Positions 12,283 through 23,900 of a DNA stretch of 64,000 nt are shown piece by piece (within the stretch, counting starts at the first letter, position 1; each line of letters begins with the position of its first letter). A model generated the notes under the pieces. That model did not search any database. It was given only the letters and a program-made list of their open reading frames with translations, and was not told where the DNA came from. The position numbers and the translations under genes are program-made. Source of the stretch: Aristolochia californica (Eukaryota > Streptophyta > Magnoliopsida > Piperales > Aristolochiaceae); assembly GCA_029961685.1 (NCBI GenBank), contig JARWKL010000007.1:6096708-6160707 (forward strand), read 5' to 3'.

Positions 12283-12437
12283 TGATGCGGCCTCCTCCCG
12301 TTTTCGCCTACCTGGAGTGACACGTTTCCTTCAGATCCTCTTCTTGTTCCTCAATTCTCTGCAAGAACAAAGAGGGGAGGAGAACAGTCCTCTTTTTGGC
12401 AGAACAGTCTACTTGTTCTCCCTTTCATTGGAGAAAG

Positions 12438-15400
12438 ATGGCGAGATTGGTTCCCGTGATGGAGTTGAGTTACAGAGGGAATGCGTCGACTTGGTGGGGC
12501 GACATTGATAATTCGGCCGAATGGCAGGACAGCATCTTTTACTCGCTTTCTGGGGCGTATGCTTTTGTCAGCTTTGTTGCTCTGGTGAGAGCGATTCTTT
12601 TTTCCTGTGTTTGATTTGTTCCTCCGAAAAAAGGTGTTTTTTTTTTTTTTAAGTTTATGTTATTGATCCTAGATCCTATGAGATGATGTGATGTTTCTAG
12701 GAGAATTTTATGTATCGTAAGAGCTCTTTGGTTACATTGTCGTAGGCAAAAAAATCTTACTTGGATTAAGAACTGAGATATAGCTCTGAAGGATCTCGAG
12801 TCTGAGGTTTGCCCGCCATTGGTGCAAAATATACTCAGAGATAAACTAAAAACAACTTTAGCGTTGTAAAGGTAAGCTTTTGAGATGTACTTGAATATGA
12901 CCTAGAGGTAGGTGGGTACAAGCAAGTTGTTTTTCAATGGGTCACCACGTTAGGTGGTGTGGATTTGTTTGAACCTTCCTGTTTTCCAGGAGTCACCCTG
13001 GGTGAGACAAAAGAACTCTTCCGAGGGCTATTAGTCAGAGTGCACTTCTTTCCGTTATAATTGCCCTGGCTTGCTCAATTTTAGTAGATTTCTTAGTGTT
13101 CGGTGATACTCAATCTGCTGGTTTTAAAAGTAGGAGGATTGCATGGATTGAAAGGCAGCAGGAAACTTTAGTGAATCAGTGCGAAATGAAGATGAACAGT
13201 TGAGTTGGTGACCAACAGACCTAATAAGGGATCCTCTAGTGGCTGCCTTCATTATTTTTTGCACTTAGAACTCAACTAGAAGGCTTTTGGAAAGTGTTCA
13301 ACATTAGACGTTTAGCTAAACATTGCTTCACTTAGTGAAGTGACAGATCATATATCGGGGGGTTGCATATTAAAGTGATTCATGATGCTAGAGGAAAAAA
13401 TCTGTACTTGGATGTGGGTTGGTAGTGTAATGCATCTCCCTTAGACAATAACTACCAACGAAGAGATGGATCTCCTCTCTATGCTTTCTCTCACCATGGT
13501 ATTTCCATACTTTCTGGACACAAACTGGTCCATTTGTTCTGCAGCATTATTGATGTGATGTTAGCTGTTGGCATATTTCTCCAGGTGCAACTCTTCCGTA
13601 TCCAACTACGAGTACCAGAGTATGGTTGGACTACACAAAAGGTCTTCCACTTGTTGAATTTTCTAGTGAATGGATGTAAGGATCAATTAGCAACTTCTTT
13701 GTCATCTCCATCCCTGTCTCAGTTTTCCTTCTGTTTACTAATGTGAAAATACCATTGCAGTGCGGGCCATCCTTTTTGGACTTTATAAGAAAGTGTTTCT
13801 TCTCAAACCAGAGGTGAGTTTTTTTACCTGTTCTTACTTGTCATTGCTTAGTGAGGACTTGCACCAACATTTAGCACTATCTTCTGTTTTACATTTACAA
13901 AATTAAAGGACAAAACGTATATGCATCTTGTAGCACGTAACCTTCCAAAAATTGATATTTTGATAATGCTGTGGGAATTACCTTTTCTTAAAATTGTCTG
14001 TTATGATGTGTTCTTTTGGCATTATCTTCAGCTACATTTCTCCACATCTGTATAATTGTCATCTTCAGAGATTTTGCTAAAGAAGTTTCCAGTATTCAAA
14101 ACTGTTTGGTTGAATTCTTGTTTATGATATAGTTATGTGGTACAGGTACTTGGGATGGCACTATTAGATGCTCCTGGGCTTCTATTCTTTTCAACTTATA
14201 CATTACTTGTCCTATTCTGGGCAGAGATTTATCACCAGGTACGTGTGTTTTCTTTTGGAGTTAAGACATCCTCCAATGTTAGTCAACTTTTGACCATTTG
14301 AAAGTTACTAGTAGTGGGCATTGATATTTCATTGTCTGTTATAGGCAAAGAGCCTTCCAATAAATAATCTAAGAAGTACATATTTGGCTGTCAATGGAGC
14401 TATTTATCTAATACAGGTACAAAATGTCATATGAACATTATTTTGTCATGAGATATGTCTACATACATTTTGTCACTATGAGATAGATGGTTTGCTCCTT
14501 ACCTGGTAGTGTGTGGGGGTTGACAGGTTAGCTTGTGGATCTATCTACATTTGAACCATGGCTCAGTTGCAGTTGAAATCTCTAAACTTTTTCTGTCAGG
14601 TCGTTTAGTTGAAATATTTTTGAAATATGTTTTTTGTTCTTTTTCTTGTTTGGTTAAAATAAATTTAAAGTGTGACTTGAGGAGTGTTGTTTAAATTTCT
14701 TTTATTCAGTTGTTTCCTTCATTGCTGCTGTGGGATTTTTTATATATGGAGGGAGGTGAGAATTTCTTTCAACCATTCCTGACTTCTTATGATTAGATGT
14801 TATTTAACATGCCTGTTATCTGTTTTTCTTATTATGGTATTTTAATATACCTCATGAGACTAACTGCAACTTGAAGGTTGTTCATCATGCTGAGGCGCTT
14901 CCCTATTGAATCTCGAGGTCGTCAGAAAAAGCTGAATGAGGTTTACCATTTTACTGGTTTCATTGAAAAAGCTTATGCTTTCAAGTTCTGAATTTAAATC
15001 TTAAGGTATTCTGTCTAGTATAGCAGTCAGCTCTGAATTGTATCTTTGGGGTTTGGAGCTTAACATAACAGTCACCCTTGATGTTTATCGGATTTCAACA
15101 AATATTAGTGGTCAAAAGTTGTTAAAAAAAGCAGTTAAAGAGGCATCATGCTTATATGAAGAAATCTGGCAAGTGCATTTAATCATCTTGGAATGACTTC
15201 CAGTACACAAGCAGTGACTGCTAGGTTAAAATAGGTCTGCGGTGGAAGAATTTGAACCTACTGTACTTCAGTTAACTGCTGGAGTTGAACCTCTTTTTCT
15301 CTTAACAGGTTGGCTTCGTTACTGGGATATGTTGCACATGTTTCTTGATTAGATGCTTTGTGGTAAATGACCATAATTTTCCTCTTTATTAAAATAGTTC

Positions 15401-15705
15401 ATCTTTCTATCAAATTTTGGTTTTTGCAATTCATAACCTTTATTTTGTCTGCTAGGTTGCTCTCTCTGCATTTAACAAGGATGCAGACTTGGATGTTCTA
15501 GATCATCCTATTCTAAATTTTATGTATTACATGGTACTTACCAAACATTTCATTATTTACAGACTCTTCTGTCTCTTGAAAGCTTATTGGTAATTTCTCA
15601 TCTTTTATTCAGTTGGTAGAGATTCTTCCTTCAGCTTTGGTACTTTTCATCTTGAGAAAGCTGCCTCCTAAGCGTGTCTCTGATCAATATCATCCTATCA
15701 ATTAA
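12438..15705 (+). CDS. TOM1/TOM3-family multispanning membrane protein
   Basis: Homologue of Arabidopsis TOM1/TOM3 (DUF1084-type proteins of endo-/tonoplast membranes, known as host factors supporting tobamovirus multiplication). Eleven exons: 12438-12584, 13585-13675, 13761-13813, 14146-14238, 14345-14416, 14527-14599, 14710-14755, 14877-14940, 15309-15362, 15456-15533 and 15613-15705. Total 864 nt, 287 residues. Family blocks are [18 protein letters not shown] (exon 2), [20 protein letters not shown] (exon 4), [18 protein letters not shown] (exons 7-8), TCFLIRC (exon 9), [12 protein letters not shown] (exon 10) and [19 protein letters not shown] (exon 11), with about seven hydrophobic spans. 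An in-frame ATG at 12396 would add 14 residues; 12438 fits family length better. Nothing looks broken. Confidence 0.92.
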
Positions 15706-17714
15706 AACAAGTCCCACTTTCTTTAGCCAATCAGGTAATAAAACTCTTAAGTAAAAAAAGAAATAGAAGAACTGCATGCAATTATTTTCCAGGGTCAATA
15801 CTATCTGAACTTTAAATTCATTATCACTCATGATCTTACTCATATTTTCAGGATGTCTAAGATAGAACGCTAGAGATTCTGAACAATGGTAGGTAAGTTC
15901 TGGCAAGAGCAACCACTGAAAGAACTGGAATCTGCACAACTGCTACAATTTGATGAGAATCACTCCTTCCACTGAGGAGGCATGTTCCAATTGATTGATT
16001 GATCCTGCTCGATGAGCGCCGAGGTATCCTTGCTTCGGCATCTGAACTTACTGTTTTTCTTCCTAGTCTGGCTCTCTTCCCTCTCTATGGTTGGTCTGTA
16101 CAGGGTAAACATTTTTCCAAGTTCCACTTCCGCCAAATAAGATTCAGAAAGCTGAGAACTTGAATGCTCTGCTCGTTAATTGCTTTTACATGTAATAGAA
16201 CTGACCAAGACAGCGAAAAGATTATAATAATATCAACGGGATTTTAGTTATACATACTGTCGTGATCTTTGGTGACTCTCTAGTGGCTGTTCGTGCCATT
16301 TAGCACTTCGTCGGATAATTTCTTTCTGGGTCCGGCCGGCAGAGTTGAGGGATCAGGTTTTTTAACTTGTCTGACATTCTTCTACGGTAGTCTCAGATAT
16401 GTTTGTTGAGTCTGATAAAGAGGTACATGTCAGAGTGATGCAGTTTGTTTCTTCTGTTTGCTGCATTCAACTATGAAAATAGACGGTTGAAAATACATGG
16501 TATGTAGTGTTGGGTTTTGCTCTGTCTTTGGAGGTTGCAGGTAGCTCAGGCGTAACTGGGTCCATTTAAGACCTCTCCTTCACTATCCTATTTACTATTG
16601 TCGTATAACAGTTGAAAGGGTGGGAGGTGGGAGTCCCTCTCTTGCTATCCCTGAAAGGGAGCGTAAAGGAGTTCCTTGGTATTGCTGAAAGGGAGGACAA
16701 GGGAGGAGGCATATACCCCTTTTCCTTCTGTTCCTCCTTGATCTTATTGATCGGCTAGGTCTAATTCAACTACTGAGCCTGATTGGTCAAACTAGTTTGG
16801 ATTTTATATCATACAAGTGTAGATATACTACTTTGTATATCTTTTGTAAATAGAAACTTTCATGAATGTGGTTTGTGAATTTCTCACATTTGTTTTGGTA
16901 CTTAAACTACAATAACATAACCTGTCGACTGTGGCCAATACAAGCAGATATAAGTAAGATCATGCTTGACACTGGTGCGATGATAAGATACAAGATCATA
17001 TTTCTTGATCAACTTGGCCAGTACTTGTCGGGTTATCCTGCCTTACGATACTAAGAGATGTCTATTTATCAGTTTAATTTACTCTGTGTAATGAGAGAAA
17101 ACTACCACATTGTCCCTGGAATTATTTTTACAATCTGAGCAGAGGCAAAAGAAAAGGGTAGAAATGGGGTAGCCCGATGTTGCACAATCCTTCGGATAAT
17201 TTTTTTCTCCTCTCTTCTACTGTAGATAGTTGGGTGAAACTATAAAAGATCTAATCCTAAAATGTCTGAGAACTGTTTGTCCTTTTTCCTCTTTCGAACA
17301 TTCGGTCGGCAACTCGAAGTAGAAGAAAAGATCAGCATGAGATCTCACCCTGTCAGCAATGGGAGTTTATGGATTAAAATAGAGGTTTCCTAATTTTACT
17401 GAACTCGGCAATGTCATCGACTGAACTCCCAAGTCATCACTCATCGATGTGGATCATAGAGATGCTTCACTTCACTACAACCAAGGTTCTTCACATCAAT
17501 TAGACAATTTCTAGGTCTCTTTCTCTTGTTCTTTCTTAGATAGAAATAATAAAAAATCCGTTTACTTTACTGCTTGCTCTTAGCGTTTCTTGGACATGGA
17601 AAGGGATGCCGTTCATGGCAAGCATATCCACGAACTGGGTGACAGTATAAAGATCAATGTAGAACCCATTCCAGTTGGGTTGCTTGTGAAATTGCAGAGA
17701 AGGAGAAGTAAGAG
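15706..17714. other. TOM1-like 3' flank and NIP 5' flank, no further gene
   Basis: Contains the 3' UTR of the TOM1-like gene (end not determined) and the promoter of the aquaporin gene. A possible TATA box, CTATAAAAG at 17240-17248, lies about 470 bp before the aquaporin ATG. Short frames here show no recognisable domain. Confidence 0.5.
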
Positions 17715-18952
17715 ATGTCTGCTGTGCCACCTCCAACGCCGGTTGGGATGTCCCCGAAAACTCAAAGTCCAGTTGGGTTGTCTCCTGAAGCGCAAAGTCC
17801 AGTTGGGTTGTCCTCTAAACCTCCTATAAGGAGCTTCATTTCAACTATGGAAGAAGGAAGACTCGCCTCCCAGTTACCAGAAACAAACAGTTTAGAGTCT
17901 CCTACAATGGTTCAGAAGGCAAGGCAGCAAACCTATCAATCAATCCATCTAAGTTCAACTGAACATTCTATTTTTCTGACTGATTCTTCGTGCAAATGAC
18001 AGGTCTTAGCAGAAGTCGCTGGAACATTCATTCTCATATTTGCTGGTTGTGGGTCTGTGCTAATCGACCAAGTAGCCAAAACAAGATTAACTCCAGTAGG
18101 CATAGCAATCGTCTGGGGTCTGGCACTGGTGGTGGCGATCTACTCTGTCGGGCATATATCAGGGGCGCACTTCAACCCTGCAGTCACAATCGCTTTGGCT
18201 GCCTCGCGGCGCTTTCCATTCAAACATGTAAACCCATCTTCCATGAATGATCAGCAAGGCACTAGTTAGGATAAACTTCCTGTAATTTACCAATACGCAG
18301 TTTACGATTCGTGAATTGTGGCTTGTTCTATCAGGTTCCCGCATATGTTGCCGCTCAGGTCTTTGGTTCCATTCTGGCGAGCTTCATCTTGAAGGGATTG
18401 ATAGGGAGCAAGATTCATGCAGCAATGACTTTACCTTCTCCTGGAACCAGTAATCTGGCAGTGATTGTCTGGGAATTCATTACCTCTTTCATGCTTATGT
18501 TTGTTGTGTGCGGGGTGGCCACAGACGATAGAGCAGTATGATTTCTGTATCTTCATTTCATAGCTTACTCTGTGGTTTTTCATGGCCAAACTTAACATAT
18601 AAGCCTTCAATCTTCTTGAACAGGTTAATGCGCTCGCTGGAGTTGCAGTTGGGGCCACTGTGTCGTTTGAAGTTCTAATTGCGGGGTAAGGGAGCGATCA
18701 ATTACTAGTTTATGTTGATGGATGCACCTGCCTTTTCCATGTCTCATCCCTGCTTCTTGGCTGTCTTGCAGGCAAGTCACAGGAGCATCCATGAACCCTG
18801 CAAGGAGCATAGGGCCTGCACTGGCAGCAGCAAGATTTGACAGTCTTTGGCTGTACATAGTTGCACCTACTCTCGGTACACTGGCTGCAGCAGTGTTTTA
18901 TGGTCTTCTTCGGTTGAGGAAATCTAGTGATCAGATGCTCAAGGCTATATGA
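17715..18952 (+). CDS. NIP-type aquaporin (nodulin 26-like intrinsic protein, subgroup I)
   Basis: Membrane channel for water, glycerol or other small uncharged solutes. Exons: 17715-17918, 18003-18227, 18335-18535, 18624-18685 and 18772-18952, giving 873 nt or 290 residues. The two pore motifs are HFNPAVT (N126) and SMNPARS (N239). By alignment with soybean nodulin 26, the ar/R filter reads W106, V227, A236, R242, the subgroup-I (NIP1/NIP4) signature. Intron 1 is best read as GC-AG (AAG|GCAAGG...GACAG). It joins QK to VLAEVAGTF exactly where family members start TM1, and no in-frame GT site nearby does so. Oddities are a Pro/Ser/Gln-rich N-terminal repeat, a Glu (226) inside TM5 next to the filter residue, and Gln232 where nodulin 26 has Pro. 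Confidence 0.9.
17739..17826 (+). repeat. 30-bp coding tandem repeat in the NIP N-terminus
   Basis: Starts at 17739, 17769 and 17799 (CCGGTTGGG, then CCAGTTGGG twice). It encodes three successive decapeptides of the form PVG-M/L-S-P/S-K/E-T/A-Q-S, the last cut short. A further CCAGTTGGGTTG occurs at 17671, just before the start codon, outside the reading frame. Confidence 0.85.
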
Positions 18953-19059
18953 TACTGTTCACTCTCGCATTTGAACAAATAGAAGGATAGCATTTATTTC
19001 TCAAACGTTATTCCGATATAGAAGACAGTGTAAATGATGCTATGTATATCAGAAGGCTG

Positions 19060-19149
19060 ATCCAATTTGAAAAATCATGTGATGCGAAACATATAACTGT
19101 TATCTCAACTGTCTGTCTGATCATGATCAAAGAACTTTTTATATTGGAT
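19060..19149. mobile_element. Short relative of the MITE-like repeat at 1-177
   Basis: Begins ATCCAATTTG and ends TATATTGGAT. Inside are CATGTGATGCGAAACATA, GTTATCTCAACTGTCTG and TGATCATGATCA, which match the left arm of the element at 1-177 in order. The right arm is mostly missing. Confidence 0.5.
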
Positions 19150-20949
19150 AAGATGTGTGTATCCCAAATCTAAGGCAATGAACATTCACGTATCCATTTA
19201 ACTCCTTAGCTCCCGCATAAGAGATTTCCTCCTCAGTTTTCTGGATGCGGGGGACTGATAATTATTCTTGATCACCTTCAACAGTCGGTAATGAAATAAG
19301 TATCATATGGTGCTGAGATGAAGGTCATGCACAGAAGCAATATTAAGAGGCGAAAGAACCAATGTTCTTCCAGCAATTAAATATGAACAATTTTGTTTTT
19401 GCAGGACTCTTCCCCTTCTAAGATAAGAAATAGACTAGAGATTGACAAAGAACAGATTCGCAAGCAGACAATCAACCTGCACAGACTCAAACGTAAGTAA
19501 TCTTGGGCTTCTCTCACGCAAACTTTCAATATCTTCTATGGGCAAAAATTGGTATGTTCATAGCTAATTTCGGACATCTAAACTGCCTGGACATCCAAAT
19601 TAGGTAAAGAAGCTTTCTTAAACTGCAACAAAGAAATTACAAACCAAATCAGGTCCCTAGAAGTCTTGAATGAACCCATCTCTCTCTCTCTCGGATTAGT
19701 TTGAGAAAGATTACCTACATCATGTATCCGTATAGGTGATAGTCCAGCTTAGGATAAATCATCATTCCCATTCCTGGATGAAAAACTAATTGATCACCCA
19801 TATGAGCGTCCATCAGTTGTATTACACAAATACTCATGAGCAACACTGCTGCCTAGTAGTGTCTACTCATTCAGTTCAGGTGTATACACAGAGCAAAATG
19901 GGGAAGGAGACTTTGGTGTCCTCATTTTTCTTGTAACCTGAGAATGACAAAATGATGGGTGGCCCAACGGTAGAATAACATGATCTGATGATTGCAGCAA
20001 GAGAAGGGCATTCCCGGCAGACTTACCACATACCTTCCGATCTTATTCCATTGGCAGGTGACAAAATATATAAAGGACTTCCAGCACATTCTTTCCAGGA
20101 AACTAACAGCCCTTAAATGAGTAACAGAAGTCACTATACACCATATGATACAGAAAGGTGGCCGAGCAAAATCTCTACCACACCAATTTGTAGAACTGTA
20201 GTTTACAGTCGTGAAGCTGTGGCATTTTTATCATTTCAAAAAAAGGAAGAGCGAATACGCTCTAGTATCTGTTTAGCCAATGGCGTTGGGTTGCACAGCG
20301 TTGTCCACTTCCCAGCCTCTGGGCCTGCCAACAAGGATTATTAATTGCACGATTAGCATATGACATTGTAGGTAGAGCTCAACTATGCAGCTACTGAAAC
20401 TGTGGATTGGGATCCCAGAAAAATAACAGTCACAAATGCAACTTTACCTTTCCAGAAATACTGCCTGAATCGTTTTATGAAGTTCAATTTTTTCTTTTAA
20501 AATATTTGAAGTGGCATGAAATAATAAAGAATTAAAATATATGATTTCACCAATATTACTTCCCATATCTTCCTAAGCATATGTTCTGCATGAACCATAG
20601 CCTGCCCGTTTTTTGGTGTTTATCCATACATTTTCATGAAAAGTATTCACCAAACAGGAAAAATGTGGTCAAACAAAAAGTGTTTATTACTCTGAATTGC
20701 TATGAAATTGGGACCAACATAATTGCTGATGAATATGCTTTCTTAAAGGAAAACTCGGCAATAATAATCTAGGGAAGGTCATAGAGAATTTAGAACACAA
20801 AAACACCATATGAAAAGTCCAAATTTGTGACATCACATAGATAAAAGGTGAATGCAAGAACTTCAGACTAGTTTCTTCTCCAGCTGAAATATTTTAAAAT
20901 CAATTGGGTTCTAAAAATATTTTTCGCTTACCCAGTTTGTCAAAGCAGC
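19150..20949. other. Region between NIP and CRY1, no gene seen
   Basis: Lies between the converging NIP (plus) and CRY1 (minus) genes, so it should hold both 3' UTRs. Open frames are short with no family match. I see no RNA gene. Confidence 0.5.
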
Positions 20950-23900
20950 TTACCCCGTTTGCGAAAGCTGTCTCCAGTTCACAACTTGGTGAGGTTGAGG
21001 ACGTCTTGCCAAATAAGATGAGCTACTACTGAGACCTGTTTCCTCCCCTACAAACTGTTCAGACTGACTTGAAGTTGCCGGAGACCACACTGGGACCAGA
21101 CCCCCATCTCTTTCTCTCCTACTCCCTCCACTACTCCTTGACGACTCCTCGATGAACTCTGGAATGTTCTGACGGCCAATTGTGTTTCTGGCCATTAGTG
21201 GTGCTCTTTGGTTTATTGCTTCTCTTTGAAGTTCTGCCCAAACATTAATATTTGATGGTACGTGTGGTCTATGATCTTCAACTGAGGTTCCACTACTCAT
21301 GGAAGGTTCTTCATCAAATCTAAATGAGGACACAGTGATGCTAGGAACCATCTGGTCCTGATATCTCCTGACTAAGTTTGTATTATTGGCATTCACATTA
21401 GTATTGTTATTATTATCATCATTTCTGACGGGCTCAGTATCAACATCCATTTGAATGTCTCGGGGAAAAGCTATGAGTGGTGGAGATTCAGAAGAATCTC
21501 CAAGACCTTCTTCAGTTCCATTTTCCATTGCAGCTCTCGAAGCTGCTTCTTGTCCCCACATCTGTAAAATGGCATCTTGTAATCTGGCTTTTGCAGTAGA
21601 AATTTCCACAATGGGTAGAGGGTAGTTTGAGCCAAGTTCGACTCCTGCAGCTTGGAGTACTGATTCAGGTGCGTCCCATGGGTGGTGAATCCAGTCAGTG
21701 GGTAAGCGAACCAACTCAGGAAGCCACCTTCGTACGTATTCACCATGTGGATCAAATTTATAACCTTCAAACTGCAAAACCAAATATTTTAGTTTGAAGC
21801 AAATTTTTTACTAATGCATCATCAAATGACAAGAATAAAAACGTTATCTGAAGCACCATAAGTTCCTCCAACGGAAAGTTGGGCCCCATAATTTGTAAAA
21901 GAACAGGCTATGCCAGGTAATTTTTCACATGATGCAAAAGCAAAAGCAAAAGCAAACTGCAGTTCTTGTTTGTTAGCAATACAATTCAAATTTTAAAAAT
22001 AAAAAGCTAGGTAAAATATTATGAACAGTAAAGAACTTTGAAAAAGACCTGGAGATCTGAAAAAGTAAAAAACTTTAGTCGATCTATATATTAGGTCTCA
22101 CCAAAGCATTAGAAACAAAAATATAAGGGAGTAAAAAGGAAAAACCCATACATTTTCCCATTATCTTCTTCAATAATGGTTATGAGAATATACTAAAAAA
22201 GTTGTGATAAAAACAATCCTATAGATTTGCATGCTTGATTCGACAGGTCATGGGCTTTTAAGCCATCAGTCAGCTGTTAGGAGTCCCAATTGAGCCTTTT
22301 GAATGTTAAAATCTTGAGGTATTTCAGAGTGGATAAGTTGTTTGTGTGATGAAGGGTAAGCCTTACCCTAGTGGTTGCAGCCGTCAAAATTAACCAGTCA
22401 ACAAACTAATCACAAGCCCTGAAATGGACGCAGGTTCTTCAACTAGCCACAAAAATGCACTAAAGATATAGTAATAGTAATAATGACCATTCTTTGAATA
22501 ATAAAAGATACTGATCAAGATCATTACTCAAACTTTATAACACAAACCCATACCTGTGGGTTGTCAATCCGATCAAGCTCTCGACCATCAGGAAGAGTAC
22601 CTGATATATATTGCCATCCTAGGGCGTCACTCTCAAGATCTGCATCTAACAAAGTATCCCAGAAGTATTTCATTCCCCATCTCCATGGAAGTTGCAAAAC
22701 CTTGACAAAAAAACTTGATACCACTACACGTATCCTATCATGCAACCAACCAGTGGCCCATAGTTCTCTCATGCCTGCATCGACCAATGGATAACCCGTT
22801 CGGCCTTGTCTCCATGTCTTAAAATAGCTCTCATCAACCCTCCATGGGAAGAACTTAAGGTGAGTGAGAAGGGGCTTCTCATGACTACAAGGGTGGTTGA
22901 AGCAGGTGTACCTTGAATATTCTCTAAGACCAATTGATTTAAGAAATAAATTAACGCTTTCTTCACCAGCCTCGGTTTCTTCATTAGCCCATACCACTTG
23001 CTTTAGCCGCACAAGATGAAAGACCTTTCTAACACTAACTTCCCCAAAATGGAGATGAGGAGAGAGGAAAGAGGTCGTAGCACTATCTGCCTTTTTACGG
23101 TTAACAGAGTACTCAATCAGTGGACCATTTATAAAAGTAGTAAGAGCTTTATCAGCATTGCTCCAACCTGGGGCCCATGCACGGGAAAGAAGAGCATTGC
23201 TGCCCTTCTCAGATTCATCCTCAAACACAAGTACATCAGATGGGCACAGTGACGTATCACCTATACCACCAAAAACCAATTCTACCTCAGAGATTGAACA
23301 GTTCCACCTTAATGCAGATTCTAAAAATAAATGGAGCAGAAAAGGGTGGAACTATAATGATAATATGAGAAAATCTACAAGCTTGCCTTTGCTGCAAAAC
23401 CCACTCTTAACTTAACGGTTGAATAGTTAAAAATGAACATAAATAAGTTTGTTTACTATTATTTTCCGACAAATCTATAGGTTGGTATAGAAGAACTACA
23501 TGAAATTTCAGGCATTGCATTAGCAGTAATAAGTAATATGTCAAGAAATAGCAAAATCGTTAAGAATAAGCAAAAACATGAATTATGGATAAAGACGTGA
23601 GAGAGGTTAATACATCCCTCCTGCTAAGCTAATAGAGACTCCTAAAAGGAAAAGTCGTTGGAATCTTGTAAGAAGCTCAAAGAGGCACTTCATACTAAGC
23701 TTTCACTTCTGTTTGATTGAATAAAAGAGAGCTTCACATAAATGTAAAATCTTGTTGGATGCAATACATGGGTATTTGAAGAACTATGCAGCAGTGGTCT
23801 TCCAAATTGTTCTAAATTTACATGGCAACCTAAATATATGACCCCTTGGGGCCTCAGCAAGTTCTCAACATTTCTTTGATCATCAAGGGGAATCCTGTGC

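Noticed and set aside
17590..17829. 79-codon frame overlapping the aquaporin start
   Set aside because: It is an out-of-frame shadow of the N-terminal repeat. The 17715 frame continues into conserved aquaporin exons.
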